Origin: JAJFHI01 sp050633705
GTDB taxonomy: Bacteria > Pseudomonadota > Alphaproteobacteria > Rhizobiales > Hyphomicrobiaceae
Assembly (NCBI GenBank): GCA_050633705.1
Contig: JBOEGZ010000007.1
Location: 248,001-312,000 of the forward strand
Length of the DNA: 64,000 nt
Direction: 5' to 3'
This document shows, piece by piece, positions 1-8,951 of the stretch (position 1 is its first letter; each line of letters starts with the position of its first letter). A program made the position numbers and the translations under genes. Under the pieces are notes generated by a model. That model was given only the letters and a program-made list of their open reading frames with translations, did not search any database and had not been told where the DNA came from.

Positions 1-1
1 C

Positions 2-457
2 GCAGCGCGTGTTTTGACCGGAGGGATGATCTACGCAAAACCGATCCTGGACATCGATGTGACACATCTTAATCTGATGAAATTGCGTGAAACAGGAAAT
101 ATCATCAGTGTCGAAGCTGACAGTTCAAATCAAACTCTGGTTTCGATTAAGCCTGCGGTGGAATTCGGTGCTCGATTGCGTTTGAGTGAGACAACGGAAT
201 TACGTCCCTTTGCTGGAGTAAGTCTGACTTACAACCCAACATCTGACCTTGACCTCAGGCTCCGTTTCAAAGGGGCACAGGACGGTGTCGCACCGTTCCA
301 GTTAGAAAGTGCGCTGGATGAATTCGTGCGCGGTGTGTCGGCAGGTCTTGATATTATCGATGACGGGTTTGGAGCATTGAGTTTGAGATACGATGGTGAA
401 TTCAGCGAACATCGCCACCAACACATCGGCAGTGCTAAACTCACTGTCAACTTCTAA
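2..457 (+). CDS. Autotransporter-like outer-membrane beta-barrel, C-terminal fragment
   Basis: The frame is open from the left edge of the window, so this is the 3' end of a longer gene; the TTG at 14 is not a real start. The visible 150 or so residues alternate hydrophobic and polar positions as in amphipathic beta strands, and the chain ends in a short strand finishing with a terminal Phe (LTVNF), the usual signal recognised by the BAM assembly machinery. The pattern fits the last strands of an autotransporter beta domain in the outer membrane. The passenger, if there is one, lies outside the window, so substrate and function cannot be told. It could also be another barrel protein ending in Phe. 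Confidence 0.6.
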   Translation, partial: AARVLTGGMIYAKPILDIDVTHLNLMKLRETGNIISVEADSSNQTLVSIKPAVEFGARLRLSETTELRPFAGVSLTYNPTSDLDLRLRFKGAQDGVAPFQLESALDEFVRGVSAGLDIIDDGFGALSLRYDGEFSEHRHQHIGSAKLTVNF

Positions 458-679
458 GGCTGTATTCGTGTTCGGGCTGAACGGTATTGCGTGATGCACG
501 GACAATGAACAGGCGGCTTGTGCATTATATTTAAACTGGATGCTGTTGTTTGCCATTCGATTGGCCAGATTATATCGAATTGGTCACGGTTTCATGCGTA
601 CCTGCGGCAATAGGCGGGTTGCAGCTCGGCATTAGCGCGTTATGAACACTCTTTCATCCTGACAAATACGGGTATTACC

Positions 680-2299
680 TTGAACAAGGCCACACTTGCC
701 GCCTTTGCGGAACGTCTTTCGATTTCAGATTGGAAGAACGCTGACCTGACTTTACTGACGCCTGACCGGATTAAGACGGAAATCTTGGCTGGTCTAACGG
801 TCGCTCTGGCTCTCGTGCCAGAAGCGGTTGCATTTGCGTTTGTGGCAGGGGTGCATCCACTTGTTGGCTTGTACGCAGCATTTATCGTCGGCTTGATCAC
901 GGCGCTGATCGGTGGTCGACCGGGAATGATTTCTGGGGCGACTGGCGCACTGGCAGTCGTGATGGTTGCTTTGGTTTCAGCACATGGTGTTGAATATTTA
1001 TTTGCGACAGTCGTGCTGATGGGCATCCTACAAATTCTTGCTGGCGCCTTTCATTTGGGCCGCTTTATCCGCCTCGTCCCTCATCCTGTGATGTTGGGCT
1101 TCGTCAATGGATTGGCGATTGTCATTTTCCTTGCGCAGATGACCCAATTTCAAGTGCAGGTTCCAGGTGCCGACGAAGGTGTGAAGACTTGGATGTCAGG
1201 TTGGCCACTTGTGAACATGCTCGGTCTTGTGGCATTGACGATGGGTATCATTTGGGCGATGCCGAAAATTACGACTTTTATTCCTGCGCCGCTCGCAGGC
1301 ATCGCAATTGTGGCGTTGATTGTTGTTGCATTCGGAATCGATGTGCCGCGCGTTGGCGACTTAGCGTCAATCAAGGGTGGGCTTCCGCAGTTCCATATTC
1401 CAATGGTGGAACTCAACCTTGAAACGCTGAAGATTATTTTCCCTTATGCACTCATTCTCGCATCCATTGGTCTGATCGAAAGTTTGTTGACGCTAAACCT
1501 TGTCGGAGAAATCACCAACAAGCGCGGCGGCGCCTCGCAAGAGTGTTTGGCGCAAGGCATCGCGAACACTGTCACTGGGTTCTTTGGTGGCATGGGGGGG
1601 TGCGCCATGATCGGCCAGTCTATGATCAACGTGAAATCTGGTGGTCGCACTCGGTTATCTGGAATTGCGGCAGCGCTTTTCTTACTGGTCTTTATTGTTT
1701 TTGCCTCAGGACTTATTGAACAAATCCCACTGGCTGCACTGGTCGGTGTGATGTTCATGGTGGTCATTGGCACGTTTGCCTGGCAAAGCCTGACCATATT
1801 GCGCCGAATTCCGTTGATCGATGCGTTGGTTATTTTCCTTGTCACAATTGTTACGGTTTGGACGGACCTTGCGATTGCAGTTGTGGTTGGCGTTATCGTC
1901 TCGGCGTTAGCTTACGCCTGGAGCAATGCGACGCGCATTCGTGCAACCACGAACACTTCTCCAGAAGGTGCCAAGGTTTATGAAGTCGAGGGTCCTTTGT
2001 TTTTTGGTTCCGCCGACGGCTTCTCAGAGATTTTCACTCCTGGGCAAGACCCTGATCTCGTGATCGTCGACTTCCTCAATAGTCGCGTTGCAGACCAATC
2101 TGCGTTGCAAGCAATCGAAGCACTTGCGTCGAAGTATGAAGCGTTAGGCAAGACTTTGCAGTTGCGTCATCTGTCGCGCGATTGCCATCAGTTGTTGACG
2201 CGAGCAGGCCAGTTGATCGTCGATTCCGATGACGACCCTGATTATGGCGTTGCGGTGAATTATTCCATCAAGACGGGGATTCTTGGCGGCGGACACTAA
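680..2299 (+). CDS. SulP-family anion transporter with C-terminal STAS domain
   Basis: A 539-residue inner-membrane protein of the SulP (SLC26) family, which moves sulfate, bicarbonate or other anions, usually coupled to protons or sodium. Residues about 30-415 form the hydrophobic transport core, including the Gly/Ala-rich GGRPGMISGATGA segment typical of the family, and about 435-525 form a STAS domain (VIVDFLNSRVADQSALQAIE). Length is normal. The start is uncertain: TTG at 680 is the best placed codon, there is no in-frame ATG before the first membrane span, and the frame stays open upstream to a stop at 611. Substrate cannot be decided; bicarbonate and sulfate are both possible. It seems monocistronic. 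Confidence 0.9.
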   Translation: MNKATLAAFAERLSISDWKNADLTLLTPDRIKTEILAGLTVALALVPEAVAFAFVAGVHPLVGLYAAFIVGLITALIGGRPGMISGATGALAVVMVALVSAHGVEYLFATVVLMGILQILAGAFHLGRFIRLVPHPVMLGFVNGLAIVIFLAQMTQFQVQVPGADEGVKTWMSGWPLVNMLGLVALTMGIIWAMPKITTFIPAPLAGIAIVALIVVAFGIDVPRVGDLASIKGGLPQFHIPMVELNLETLKIIFPYALILASIGLIESLLTLNLVGEITNKRGGASQECLAQGIANTVTGFFGGMGGCAMIGQSMINVKSGGRTRLSGIAAALFLLVFIVFASGLIEQIPLAALVGVMFMVVIGTFAWQSLTILRRIPLIDALVIFLVTIVTVWTDLAIAVVVGVIVSALAYAWSNATRIRATTNTSPEGAKVYEVEGPLFFGSADGFSEIFTPGQDPDLVIVDFLNSRVADQSALQAIEALASKYEALGKTLQLRHLSRDCHQLLTRAGQLIVDSDDDPDYGVAVNYSIKTGILGGGH

Positions 2300-2403
2300 T
2301 TCGTGTTCGTCAGTGCTCCCGTGTAAGAGTGGTCGAAACTTGAGAATGTCAGCATTCGGTTCTAAGTTCGCCTTGATCTGTTGGTGAAAATTGGGGAGCG
2401 ATT

Positions 2404-2817
2404 ATGTCGATCAAAGGTGGATGTGCGTGCGGGAAAGTGCGCTACGAGAGCACTGAGAATGAAGCAGGTGGCGGCCTTTGCCATTGTGATGATTGCCGCA
2501 AGTCGAGCGGAACAGGCCATGCCGCGAATGCCTTTGTGTCCGAGGACAGTTTGACGATTACCGGGAATACGAAGTCTTTTTCGACGACCACAAATGCTGG
2601 TAATACAATGACTCGCCAGTTTTGTGCCGATTGTGGTTGTTCAATAGTTTCGCGGACAACCGGCATGCCAGGGTTGGCCGTTCTGCGCGTTTCCAGCTTT
2701 GACGATCCTGAGAAATTCAACCCACAGATGGTTGTGTTCAATAGGTCTGCCCCATCCTGGGATCACCAGGCACCAGACGTGCCGCACTTTGAAGAAATGC
2801 CACCATCTGATGGATAG
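2404..2817 (+). CDS. GFA (CENP-V/Gfa-like) zinc-binding protein
   Basis: A 137-residue cytosolic protein of the GFA fold, named after glutathione-dependent formaldehyde-activating enzyme. The zinc ligands are visible as CACGKVRYE near residue 8, CHCDDCRKSSG near 26 and FCADCGCS near 76. The family includes many uncharacterised members besides S-hydroxymethylglutathione synthase candidates, so an activity with formaldehyde is not established, although it would suit a methylotroph. The start is ATG preceded by GGGGAGCG, a reasonable ribosome site. It stands alone on the strand. Confidence 0.85.
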   Translation: MSIKGGCACGKVRYESTENEAGGGLCHCDDCRKSSGTGHAANAFVSEDSLTITGNTKSFSTTTNAGNTMTRQFCADCGCSIVSRTTGMPGLAVLRVSSFDDPEKFNPQMVVFNRSAPSWDHQAPDVPHFEEMPPSDG

Positions 2818-3494
2818 GTGACGGAAATTTTGACGAAGATTTCTTTAACAGAGGCATGGCAAATGTCGCTGTTAATTTTTTCACCATCATGTCACGAAAG
2901 ATCCAAGCCGGGCCTTCAGCCAAGTCTAACATTTACGCATGATCCGATCCAGGTTGGGGTTGGTGAAGTTGGTTGCTGTGCGTCCAGACAGCGTCTGCGA
3001 TCAATGCGAGTGAACCTGAAATTCTGCCGTCAAATCGCTCAGCAAGCGAAAACGCACCGGTTAATTGGAGGTTGCAAGCGATGCCGCCGTTTCATTCAGT
3101 AGCGCCATGGGGATGGCCACGCCCCGGCGCGCAGTGTCTTCGATTGTGCACTTCGTTTTTCTCTCGGATGAGATGTCACTGACCTAAACGAACTAACAAT
3201 GGCAATTGTGTCTTGTCCCAGGTATGGCTGATTAAGTGAAATTGCGAGACTTTAAGCATAGGTGTATCAGGATTTGAATGGGCATTTGTCAAGGTTAATG
3301 CTGGATGGGTTTTATAGTTTGGGCCACAGCCGACTAGAACTATCTGTAAGGCTGGGTCAAGAAGCATCATTCAAACGAACATTCTTGCTAGCCGCAATTT
3401 GAAACCAAAACTGATGAAAGACTTGCAACAAAACCGGCTAAACCATTGCTGGATGTTTGTTTAGCCACCGTGAGGCTTAGGGAGAAAACACGTA
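2818..3494. other. Intergenic stretch without a convincing gene
   Basis: Short open frames exist but none has a ribosome site, a recognisable motif or plausible composition. Two adjacent minus-strand pieces around 2933-3150 read like decayed coding sequence, but I could not assign them to a family. Confidence 0.5.
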
Positions 3495-3989
3495 ATGAAG
3501 AATATCGCTATTTTGATCGTAGGAGCTTTGCTAGGTGCGCTTCTTGTCGGATTGATCAATCACACCAAGATTTCCGGTTTGGAACAGCAGCTCGCTAGCG
3601 GCCAAGCGGCTCTTGCGAAAGCCAATACAGACAGCGCCAAATTGCAATCGGACATCCAGGCAGCCCTTGAGAAAGCCAACGCAGATAACGCTAAATTGCA
3701 ATCTGAACTTACAGCTGCAAGCCAAGCTAAAGACGCGGCCTCAGGTGCAATGAAAGAATTGGAGGGCAAGGTTGCCAGACTGACAGACGCGAAAGCAGCC
3801 GTGGATGCAGCCTTGGAAAAAGCAAATAATGCGCTGGGGCAGGAAAAAGCAATTTCTGAGAAGGCCGCCGAGGCCGCCAGTGCTCTTGAGGTAAAACTCA
3901 AATCTGCTTTAGAAGCAAAAGATTTGGCACAAAAAGCTCTGGCTGCTGCGAAGGCTGCAGCAAATGCAGCCGCGAGCGATGTGAACTAG
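3495..3989 (+). CDS. Membrane-anchored Ala/Lys-rich coiled-coil protein
   Basis: A 164-residue protein of unknown function. Residues 5-21 form one hydrophobic span (signal anchor or uncleaved signal), and the rest is a continuous Ala, Lys, Glu and Gln-rich helix with heptad character, predicted to be a periplasmic coiled coil. There is an internal tandem duplication: 38-55 (AALAKANTDSAKLQSDIQ) and 56-73 (AALEKANADNAKLQSELT), with a partial third copy near 105-118. The ATG at 3495 follows GGGAGAAAAC. A strong hairpin terminator lies downstream. It resembles Lpp-like or LysM-less envelope spacer proteins only in general composition; no family is claimed. Confidence 0.75.
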   Translation: MKNIAILIVGALLGALLVGLINHTKISGLEQQLASGQAALAKANTDSAKLQSDIQAALEKANADNAKLQSELTAASQAKDAASGAMKELEGKVARLTDAKAAVDAALEKANNALGQEKAISEKAAEAASALEVKLKSALEAKDLAQKALAAAKAAANAAASDVN

Positions 3990-4042
3990 TCCATGTGTTT
4001 TTGAGTGAGGAATCCCAAACTGACACATAGACAGACTTGGAG

Positions 4043-4078
4043 ATGGGATTGGCCGTCAAATGACGCCGATCCCATTTT
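4043..4078 (+). terminator. Hairpin terminator after the coiled-coil gene
   Basis: The arms ATGGGATTGG and its complement CCGATCCCAT extend inward to GTCA/TGAC around an AA loop, with one GU pair and one bulged C, followed by TTTT. The position about 55 bases after the stop at 3989 fits a factor-independent terminator. Confidence 0.75.
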
Positions 4079-4478
4079 GGTATTCAAGTGCATTCTGCAG
4101 TCTATGAGGTTTTCCAGACGAGATGGCCAAGGGTCGACATGAATTTCGACTGATTTGATCGGTATGCGTGGCTGCGGGCCGCCTAGTGCAAATCTCCGAC
4201 TTCTGCTCAAAAATGCGCCATCTAGTCAGTCTGGCGTCAATCAGTATTTAAATGTTGCTGGCGATATCAAACTTGGCCCTTCGATAGCCGATTTGCGTTG
4301 CCAGATAAGGCGTGAGCGGCTATATGCGAGCTATCGAATTTGGCCGGATGACCGGGCCGCTACGTCTTGATTTTAAATTGGGGCGTATGTTCTGCACTCC
4401 CCAACAATCGACAACCAGACTCGCGTGCGTATTTTCACGTAGTTTGTTATTTAAAATCTTGGACTTAAAGGGACTCCC
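4079..4478. other. Long leader or intergenic region before the cold-shock gene
   Basis: About 400 bases without a supported gene. Cold-shock genes often carry a long structured 5' leader that controls translation at low temperature, so part of this stretch may be such a leader, but I cannot identify a cold-box sequence or the transcription start. Confidence 0.4.
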
Positions 4479-4688
4479 ATGGATACGGGTACTGTTAAAT
4501 TCTACAACGACCAAAAAGGCTACGGCTTTATCGCTCCAGACAATGGCGGCAACGACGTGTTTGTTCATGCAACCGCTTTAGAACGTGCCGGCCTGCGCGG
4601 TCTTGCTGAAGGTCAAAAAGTGTCTTTTGACACTGCTGAAGACCGTCGTACGGGCAAAATGGCCGTTAACAATATTCAGGAAGCGTAA
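4479..4688 (+). CDS. Cold-shock protein, CspA family
   Basis: A 69-residue single cold-shock domain protein, a small OB-fold that binds single-stranded RNA and DNA and keeps mRNA unstructured. The RNA-binding motifs RNP1 (KGYGFIAP) and RNP2 (VFVHA) are intact, and the start MDTGTVKFYNDQKGYGFI is canonical. The ATG is preceded by TTAAAGGGA with good spacing. A strong terminator follows about 50 bases after the stop, so it is a single-gene unit. CspA-type proteins are not always cold induced; no regulation can be told from the sequence beyond the long upstream region. Confidence 0.95.
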   Translation: MDTGTVKFYNDQKGYGFIAPDNGGNDVFVHATALERAGLRGLAEGQKVSFDTAEDRRTGKMAVNNIQEA

Positions 4689-4738
4689 GTTTCTCGTTGT
4701 TTAAAGATCATCGCGCGGGTTGGCCTGCGTAGAGATAG

Positions 4739-4775
4739 AAGAGCTACCCACGTAAAAGTGGGTAGCTCTTTTTTT
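4739..4775 (+). terminator. Strong intrinsic terminator of the cold-shock gene
   Basis: A perfect 13-bp stem, AAGAGCTACCCAC pairing with GTGGGTAGCTCTT, closes a 6-base loop (GTAAAA) and runs into seven T residues. The A-rich left flank means it may also act weakly on the opposite strand. Confidence 0.95.
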
Positions 4776-4968
4776 GTTAGATTAAGCAATTGATCTGACG
4801 ACATGACACCTTCACCAGTATTTATATTCATAAGCCTTTGCATTGTGTCTTGATATTGCGTGCGCAGCAATTGTTCTGGCTCACCGCTTTGGCATCACTC
4901 TCTAACATCGAAATGAAAAGTCCTGGTCATGCCAACCAAGAGGCTCATGGGCTTCACGCATACCAGGA

Positions 4969-5541
4969 TTAAGCCGCTGTATTCCATATACGAGGTGCAA
5001 ACACCTCGTCGACGGGTGTGTGGAATACGTGGTTTGTATAATTGCTCAGCGTCTTGACGCTGATCGCGAGAATGATCCCGAGAATGTTTTTCTCGCTGTA
5101 ACCCGCCTGTTTAAATGCTGTGACTTCTGCGTCGGTTGGATTGCCTCGTGAGGTGACCATTTGCTTCGTGAATTTGGCCAGTGCAGCAAGTTTCTCGTCG
5201 TCTATCGGACGGCCGTCGCGGATAGCGTCTGTGATTTGTGTTGGCACACCTGACATCTTGTCGGCAACAAAGCTGTGAGCCGCCATGCAGTAGTGGCAGG
5301 AGTTCTCATGGCTGATCGTTAAAAAGATGACTTCTTGTTCGATGGAGGTGAAGCCGCATTCCTCGCGAAATGAAGCGTAAGTGGTCGTGTAGGCTTCATA
5401 AAGGGCTGGCTCGTTGGCCATTGCACCATACATGTTTGGGACAAATCCCAACTGTTGTTTTGCCTGCTCAAGAAGGGTCTTGGTTTTACCGGTTGCACTC
5501 TCAATGGTTTGAAGGACGAGGTCCTTGATTTTATATGTCAT
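4969..5541 (-). CDS. AhpD-like carboxymuconolactone decarboxylase-fold protein
   Basis: A 190-residue cytosolic protein of the CMD/AhpD superfamily, whose members are thiol-based peroxidase partners or decarboxylases. The redox signature ENSCHYCMAAHS (Glu, CxxC, His) is complete, pointing to the peroxidatic AhpD type rather than the decarboxylase type. The start MTYKIKDL is chosen because AGGAGA lies just upstream; the frame is open 27 codons further and would overlap the TetR gene by 4 bases, but that stretch has no ribosome site. It sits directly downstream of and very probably is controlled by the TetR gene, a common pairing for oxidative or electrophile stress. Confidence 0.88.
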   Translation of the reverse strand: MTYKIKDLVLQTIESATGKTKTLLEQAKQQLGFVPNMYGAMANEPALYEAYTTTYASFREECGFTSIEQEVIFLTISHENSCHYCMAAHSFVADKMSGVPTQITDAIRDGRPIDDEKLAALAKFTKQMVTSRGNPTDAEVTAFKQAGYSEKNILGIILAISVKTLSNYTNHVFHTPVDEVFAPRIWNTAA

Positions 5542-5618
5542 GATTATTTCTCCTACTGTTTTACGGTTCATGTCCAAATAGTTTGGAACAATCATTCTAA
5601 ATTTGGCAAACAGAGACT

Positions 5619-6197
5619 TCATTCGAGCCGCCGCATGGCGTCGTCGACGACCGCTCGTAGCAGCTTCTTTTCGGGACGACTTCGAATGAGTACGAATAGA
5701 CCGAGCAGAGATGCGAGGAGCCCACGTGCGGTTTCTGCGACCTTGATATGCGAAGGAATTTCGCCAGATGCTTTGCCTTTGCGGATCATGCGCGTGAAGA
5801 ATGCCTCCATGTCCTTTTGCGCATTGGCAACAAGTTCGCGGATTTCCTCATCATGAGCAGCCAGCTCGAGGGCTGTGTTGGTCATAAAACACCCAAGGTT
5901 TGCACCGCCTTCGGTGACCTCATTCGTGAAAGCTAAATACATTCCTCGAATTGCTTCTTGAGTTGTCTTGTGGGCTTCGAGTTCGGCAAGCATTTCGATG
6001 CGACGTTCGTCATAAAGGTGGAGCGTGGCAAGGAAGAGTTCGCGTTTGTCACCGTAGGTGGCGTAAAGACTCCCACGATTGACGCCGGTGCAATCGACCA
6101 ATTCTTGCATCGACGTTGCTTCATAACCGTGCGACCAGAAAGCATGCTGTGCTTTGTCCAGTGCTGCGCGTTTGTCGAACTGCTTTTTCCAGGGCAT
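5619..6197 (-). CDS. TetR/AcrR-family transcriptional regulator
   Basis: A 192-residue one-component repressor. Residues about 10-55 form the TetR helix-turn-helix (SMQELVDCTGVNRGSLYATYGDKRELF); the rest is the helical ligand-binding and dimerisation domain, with TNTALELAAHDEEIRE typical of the subgroup that regulates reductases and CMD proteins. It is transcribed with the downstream AhpD-like gene, and a perfect 12-bp palindrome lies about 35 bases before the start codon, so autoregulation is likely. The inducer is unknown; a reactive electrophile or oxidant is a guess from the neighbour. Confidence 0.92.
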   Translation of the reverse strand: MPWKKQFDKRAALDKAQHAFWSHGYEATSMQELVDCTGVNRGSLYATYGDKRELFLATLHLYDERRIEMLAELEAHKTTQEAIRGMYLAFTNEVTEGGANLGCFMTNTALELAAHDEEIRELVANAQKDMEAFFTRMIRKGKASGEIPSHIKVAETARGLLASLLGLFVLIRSRPEKKLLRAVVDDAMRRLE

Positions 6198-6228
6198 TTC
6201 CTACCTCATTGGCTTTGGATTAACACAT

Positions 6229-6246
6229 TTAGAACGATCGTTCAAG
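6229..6246. promoter_or_regulatory. Probable TetR operator
   Basis: The perfect palindrome GAACGATCGTTC (6232-6243), with a further symmetrical T/A pair outside it, lies about 35 bases upstream of the TetR start. Position and size match autoregulatory TetR operators. Confidence 0.65.
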
Positions 6247-7066
6247 ACTAATGTTCTCGAGTTTTTATCCAGCCAACGCCTTTAAGAGAGACAGAGTCAC
6301 CTTAACTAAAGGAAATTTTCCAGCTTGTGGCGACCCGACGAGATAGCGAGTGATGTAGAGAGATGAGCGTTGTGGGAGACTGAGACATGTGAAGGAGATC
6401 TGTCTGATAACCCGCCGGAAGTTTTCTTCTGAGGATTGAGCAAAAAAAAAAGCCTAAACTCGAACTTTCAGTAGAGCGATGGTGGCTCATAATTTGTGTA
6501 CCTGACGATTGCTGGAATAAGGAGAGCGGTTGGCCGTCACTTATCAGTGGTGATGTGGATGCTACGGCTCAGCAATGTTTGCGCGAAAATAGAGGGTCAG
6601 AAATTTCAAGTTGAGACAGTACTCAAACAGTATTGTTCAGTGTCTGTCGCTGGGATCGTAAATTTGGTTGGCAACATCAGGTGTTGGGATATAATTTTCT
6701 CGGGACAACCAAGTGAGCAGATTGATGACGGATAAAGAACCGAGCCTCACCACGAGACGGACAAAATGCGCATTTGGCATATTCGCCTTCAGTCCGGCGA
6801 GCGTTTGCCAGCGCACCAACACGAACATCTCTACTTTTGAACAGGTCTCAATGATGGTGTTTCGAAATCACAAAACGCTACTGGCGAAGTCACAAAATCT
6901 GAGTGCATCAAGGGTGATGCAAAACGTTTCCCTAATCTCTTACACGACAACAGTCTGTTGCACGATTTAGAAATTATCGGATTTACTAATTTTAGATCTA
7001 TCTAATGGTTGAATTACATTGTGAAAACAAATCCCGCAAACATAAAAACATGGAGGAAACTTTGAG
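6247..7066. other. Intergenic stretch without a supported gene
   Basis: More than 800 bases carry only short open frames on both strands without ribosome sites or recognisable products. The last 60 bases hold the leader of the SnoaL-like gene. I see no RNA gene or clear repeat. Confidence 0.5.
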
Positions 7067-7612
7067 ATGAAAAAAACGATAGCTGCCCTTTTGCTTTCAC
7101 CGTTATTGATCCTTGTGACGTATTCGCAAGCATCGGCAGATGGCCATCTACCGCCGGCAAAGAAAATGCAAGTTGCCGAGGGTTTGTCGAAAGCTGAAGC
7201 TGATAAGGTCATCAATGCTGGTCTTACGATTTTTGCTTTTTGGAATAGCGGCGACGAAAAATATGCCAAAGACATTTTGCCCGAGAATTTTATCGACCGA
7301 AATCTACCTGAGGGGCGTCCCCCGGGTTTGAAAGGGGTTTTGTGGGCTTCAAAAGGGTTTCGCACGGCGGTGCCGGATTTGAAATGTTCTGTCGAAGAAA
7401 TGTACGTAATGAAAGGGCGCGTTGTTGGCCGTTTGCTGTTTACCGGAACCTTCACAGGCACGTTTGGTGAGCACAAAGGTAAAGGTCAGAAAATATCATT
7501 CCAAGCTGTTGATATTTACAATGTGGGTGATGATGGAAAAATTATCGACGGTTGGCACCTCGAAGATTATCTCACGCTCTTTAAGCAAATGGGTACGGTC
7601 GAAATGAAGTAA
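7067..7612 (+). CDS. Secreted SnoaL-like/ester-cyclase-fold protein
   Basis: A 181-residue protein with a cleavable signal peptide (residues 1-24, ending SQASA) and a single SnoaL-like alpha+beta barrel domain of the nuclear transport factor 2 superfamily (FWNSGDEKYAKDILPENFIDRN near 57-78, DGWHLEDYLTLFKQMG at the end). Family members act on polyketides, steroids or small lipophilic molecules, or only bind them; several are annotated as ester cyclases on homology alone. The export signal places this one in the periplasm, which is less common. The ATG follows ATGGAGGAAAC, a good ribosome site. A hairpin terminator follows. Confidence 0.82.
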   Translation: MKKTIAALLLSPLLILVTYSQASADGHLPPAKKMQVAEGLSKAEADKVINAGLTIFAFWNSGDEKYAKDILPENFIDRNLPEGRPPGLKGVLWASKGFRTAVPDLKCSVEEMYVMKGRVVGRLLFTGTFTGTFGEHKGKGQKISFQAVDIYNVGDDGKIIDGWHLEDYLTLFKQMGTVEMK

Positions 7613-7642
7613 CGCGCCGAAGTCGGCCGTTTACTTTTTAAT

Positions 7643-7689
7643 GCCGGGTTGTGACCACGTCCTGTCGATGCACCACAACCCGGCTTTTT
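7643..7689. terminator. Hairpin terminator between convergent genes
   Basis: The 11-bp arms GCCGGGTTGTG (7643-7653) and CACAACCCGGC (7674-7684) flank a 20-base loop and are followed by TTTTT. It ends the SnoaL-like gene and may also serve the convergent yghU. Confidence 0.85.
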
Positions 7690-7717
7690 ATTGTTTCGAC
7701 CCAGGTCAAGTGTTGTT

Positions 7718-8593
7718 TCAACTTGATGTTTGCAACTTGTCTTGCGTCTTAGTCTCAAAGTCCGTGCTGTCATGGCGCTCGTGCAATTGGTTTTTGGGAT
7801 CGCCCCAGTTTCGATTGACCATGCGGCCTCTTTTTACGGCAGGGCGTTCATAGACCATCTCTGTCCACCGCTGGATGTTTGTATAATCTTTGACCTGTAA
7901 AAACTCGCCAGCATCATAGAGCAGGCCGCGTGCCAACACGCCGTACCAAGGCCAAATCGCCATGTCGGCGATCGTGTAGGTGTCGCCAGCGACGTATTCA
8001 TGCTTGGCCAGCTGTCGATCTAGAACATCCATTTGACGTTTGACTTCCATGGCATATCGGTCGATGGCATATTCGATTTTGAATGGTGCATAAGCGTAAA
8101 AATGGCCAAAGCCGCCGCCCAGAAACGGGCCACTTCCCATTTGCCAAAACAGCCAATTGAGCGCTTCGGTGCGGCTGTCGGGTTCTTTCGGCAGAAAGGC
8201 GTCGAATTTTTCTGCCAGATAAAGCAGGATTGACCCGGATTCAAAGATGCGCCGTGGGGGAGCAACACTATGATCCATCAAAACCGGAATCTTAGAGTTC
8301 GGATTGGCTGCAACATACCCGCCAGAAAATTGATCACCCTCATAGATGTCAATCAGCCAGGCATCATATTCAGCGCCACTATGGCCAAGCTCTATGAGTT
8401 CTTCCAACATTATTCCGACTTTGACGCCGTTTGGCGTCGCAATCGAATAAAGCTGCAATGGATGCTGGCCAACCGGCAGGTCTTTTTCGTGCGTTGGGCC
8501 TGAAATGGGCCGATTGACGTTTGCGAACTTGCCTCCGTTCTCTTTGTCCCATTTCCATATTTTGGGTGGCGTGTAGTCAGCCTTATTGGTCAT
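7718..8593 (-). CDS. yghU: Glutathione S-transferase-like disulfide-bond reductase YghU
   Basis: A 291-residue cytosolic protein that matches the YghU branch of the glutathione transferase family along its whole length; signature stretches are RPISGPTHEKDLPVGQHP, LYSIATPNGVKVGIMLEE, NPNSKIPVL, FESGSILLYLAEKF and the C-terminal QLHERHDSTDFET. In E. coli YghU binds two glutathione molecules and reduces disulfides and organic peroxides. The start at 8593 (MTNKADYTPPKIW) has AGGAAA eight bases upstream; the frame is open 16 codons further but that extension lacks a ribosome site. Monocistronic. Confidence 0.95.
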   Translation of the reverse strand: MTNKADYTPPKIWKWDKENGGKFANVNRPISGPTHEKDLPVGQHPLQLYSIATPNGVKVGIMLEELIELGHSGAEYDAWLIDIYEGDQFSGGYVAANPNSKIPVLMDHSVAPPRRIFESGSILLYLAEKFDAFLPKEPDSRTEALNWLFWQMGSGPFLGGGFGHFYAYAPFKIEYAIDRYAMEVKRQMDVLDRQLAKHEYVAGDTYTIADMAIWPWYGVLARGLLYDAGEFLQVKDYTNIQRWTEMVYERPAVKRGRMVNRNWGDPKNQLHERHDSTDFETKTQDKLQTSS

Positions 8594-8951
8594 TTGCAAT
8601 TTCCTGCATTGTAGTGAAACCAATCGATGGTGATTGGCCAATGTGTTGGGCTTGGTCGTTGCCCCTTGTGTCTGTAGCTGCCAGATCTCAACTGGTCTGC
8701 AACTGTCTCATGATAGCCAAAACTTTGTAGCACTCCTGCTGGCGACGACAAACTGGCGGCTGTTGGAGTGGAGTTTGCCAGCCTGGTGGTGCCAATTGAG
8801 CCTGGAATAGCTTGAACGCTGCTTTTCGTTTCAATCGCACTGCGTCGTACTGAGCCCTGTGCTCGGTGGAAGTTTGTCGTCATACTAGGGTCAAGACAGT
8901 CCCAAGCAATGCGAGAGTTCGTGTTGCGCAGAATAGTGTGGGTGGGGTGAC
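8594..8951. other. Divergent intergenic region between yghU and the Kef-type antiporter
   Basis: About 360 bases that must hold both promoters. Open frames crossing it on the minus strand show no recognisable product or ribosome site. I see no strong palindrome. Confidence 0.5.

Noticed and set aside
2933..3150. Decayed gene on the minus strand; one piece reads SGSLALIADAVW, which recalls cation diffusion facilitators
   Set aside because: The match covers only about a dozen residues, is followed by unrelated sequence and a stop, and neighbouring segments lie in other frames. It is too weak to call a pseudogene.
5542..5622. Extended N-terminus of the AhpD-like protein overlapping the TetR stop
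   Set aside because: The extension has no ribosome site, while AGGAGA precedes the internal ATG at 5541.
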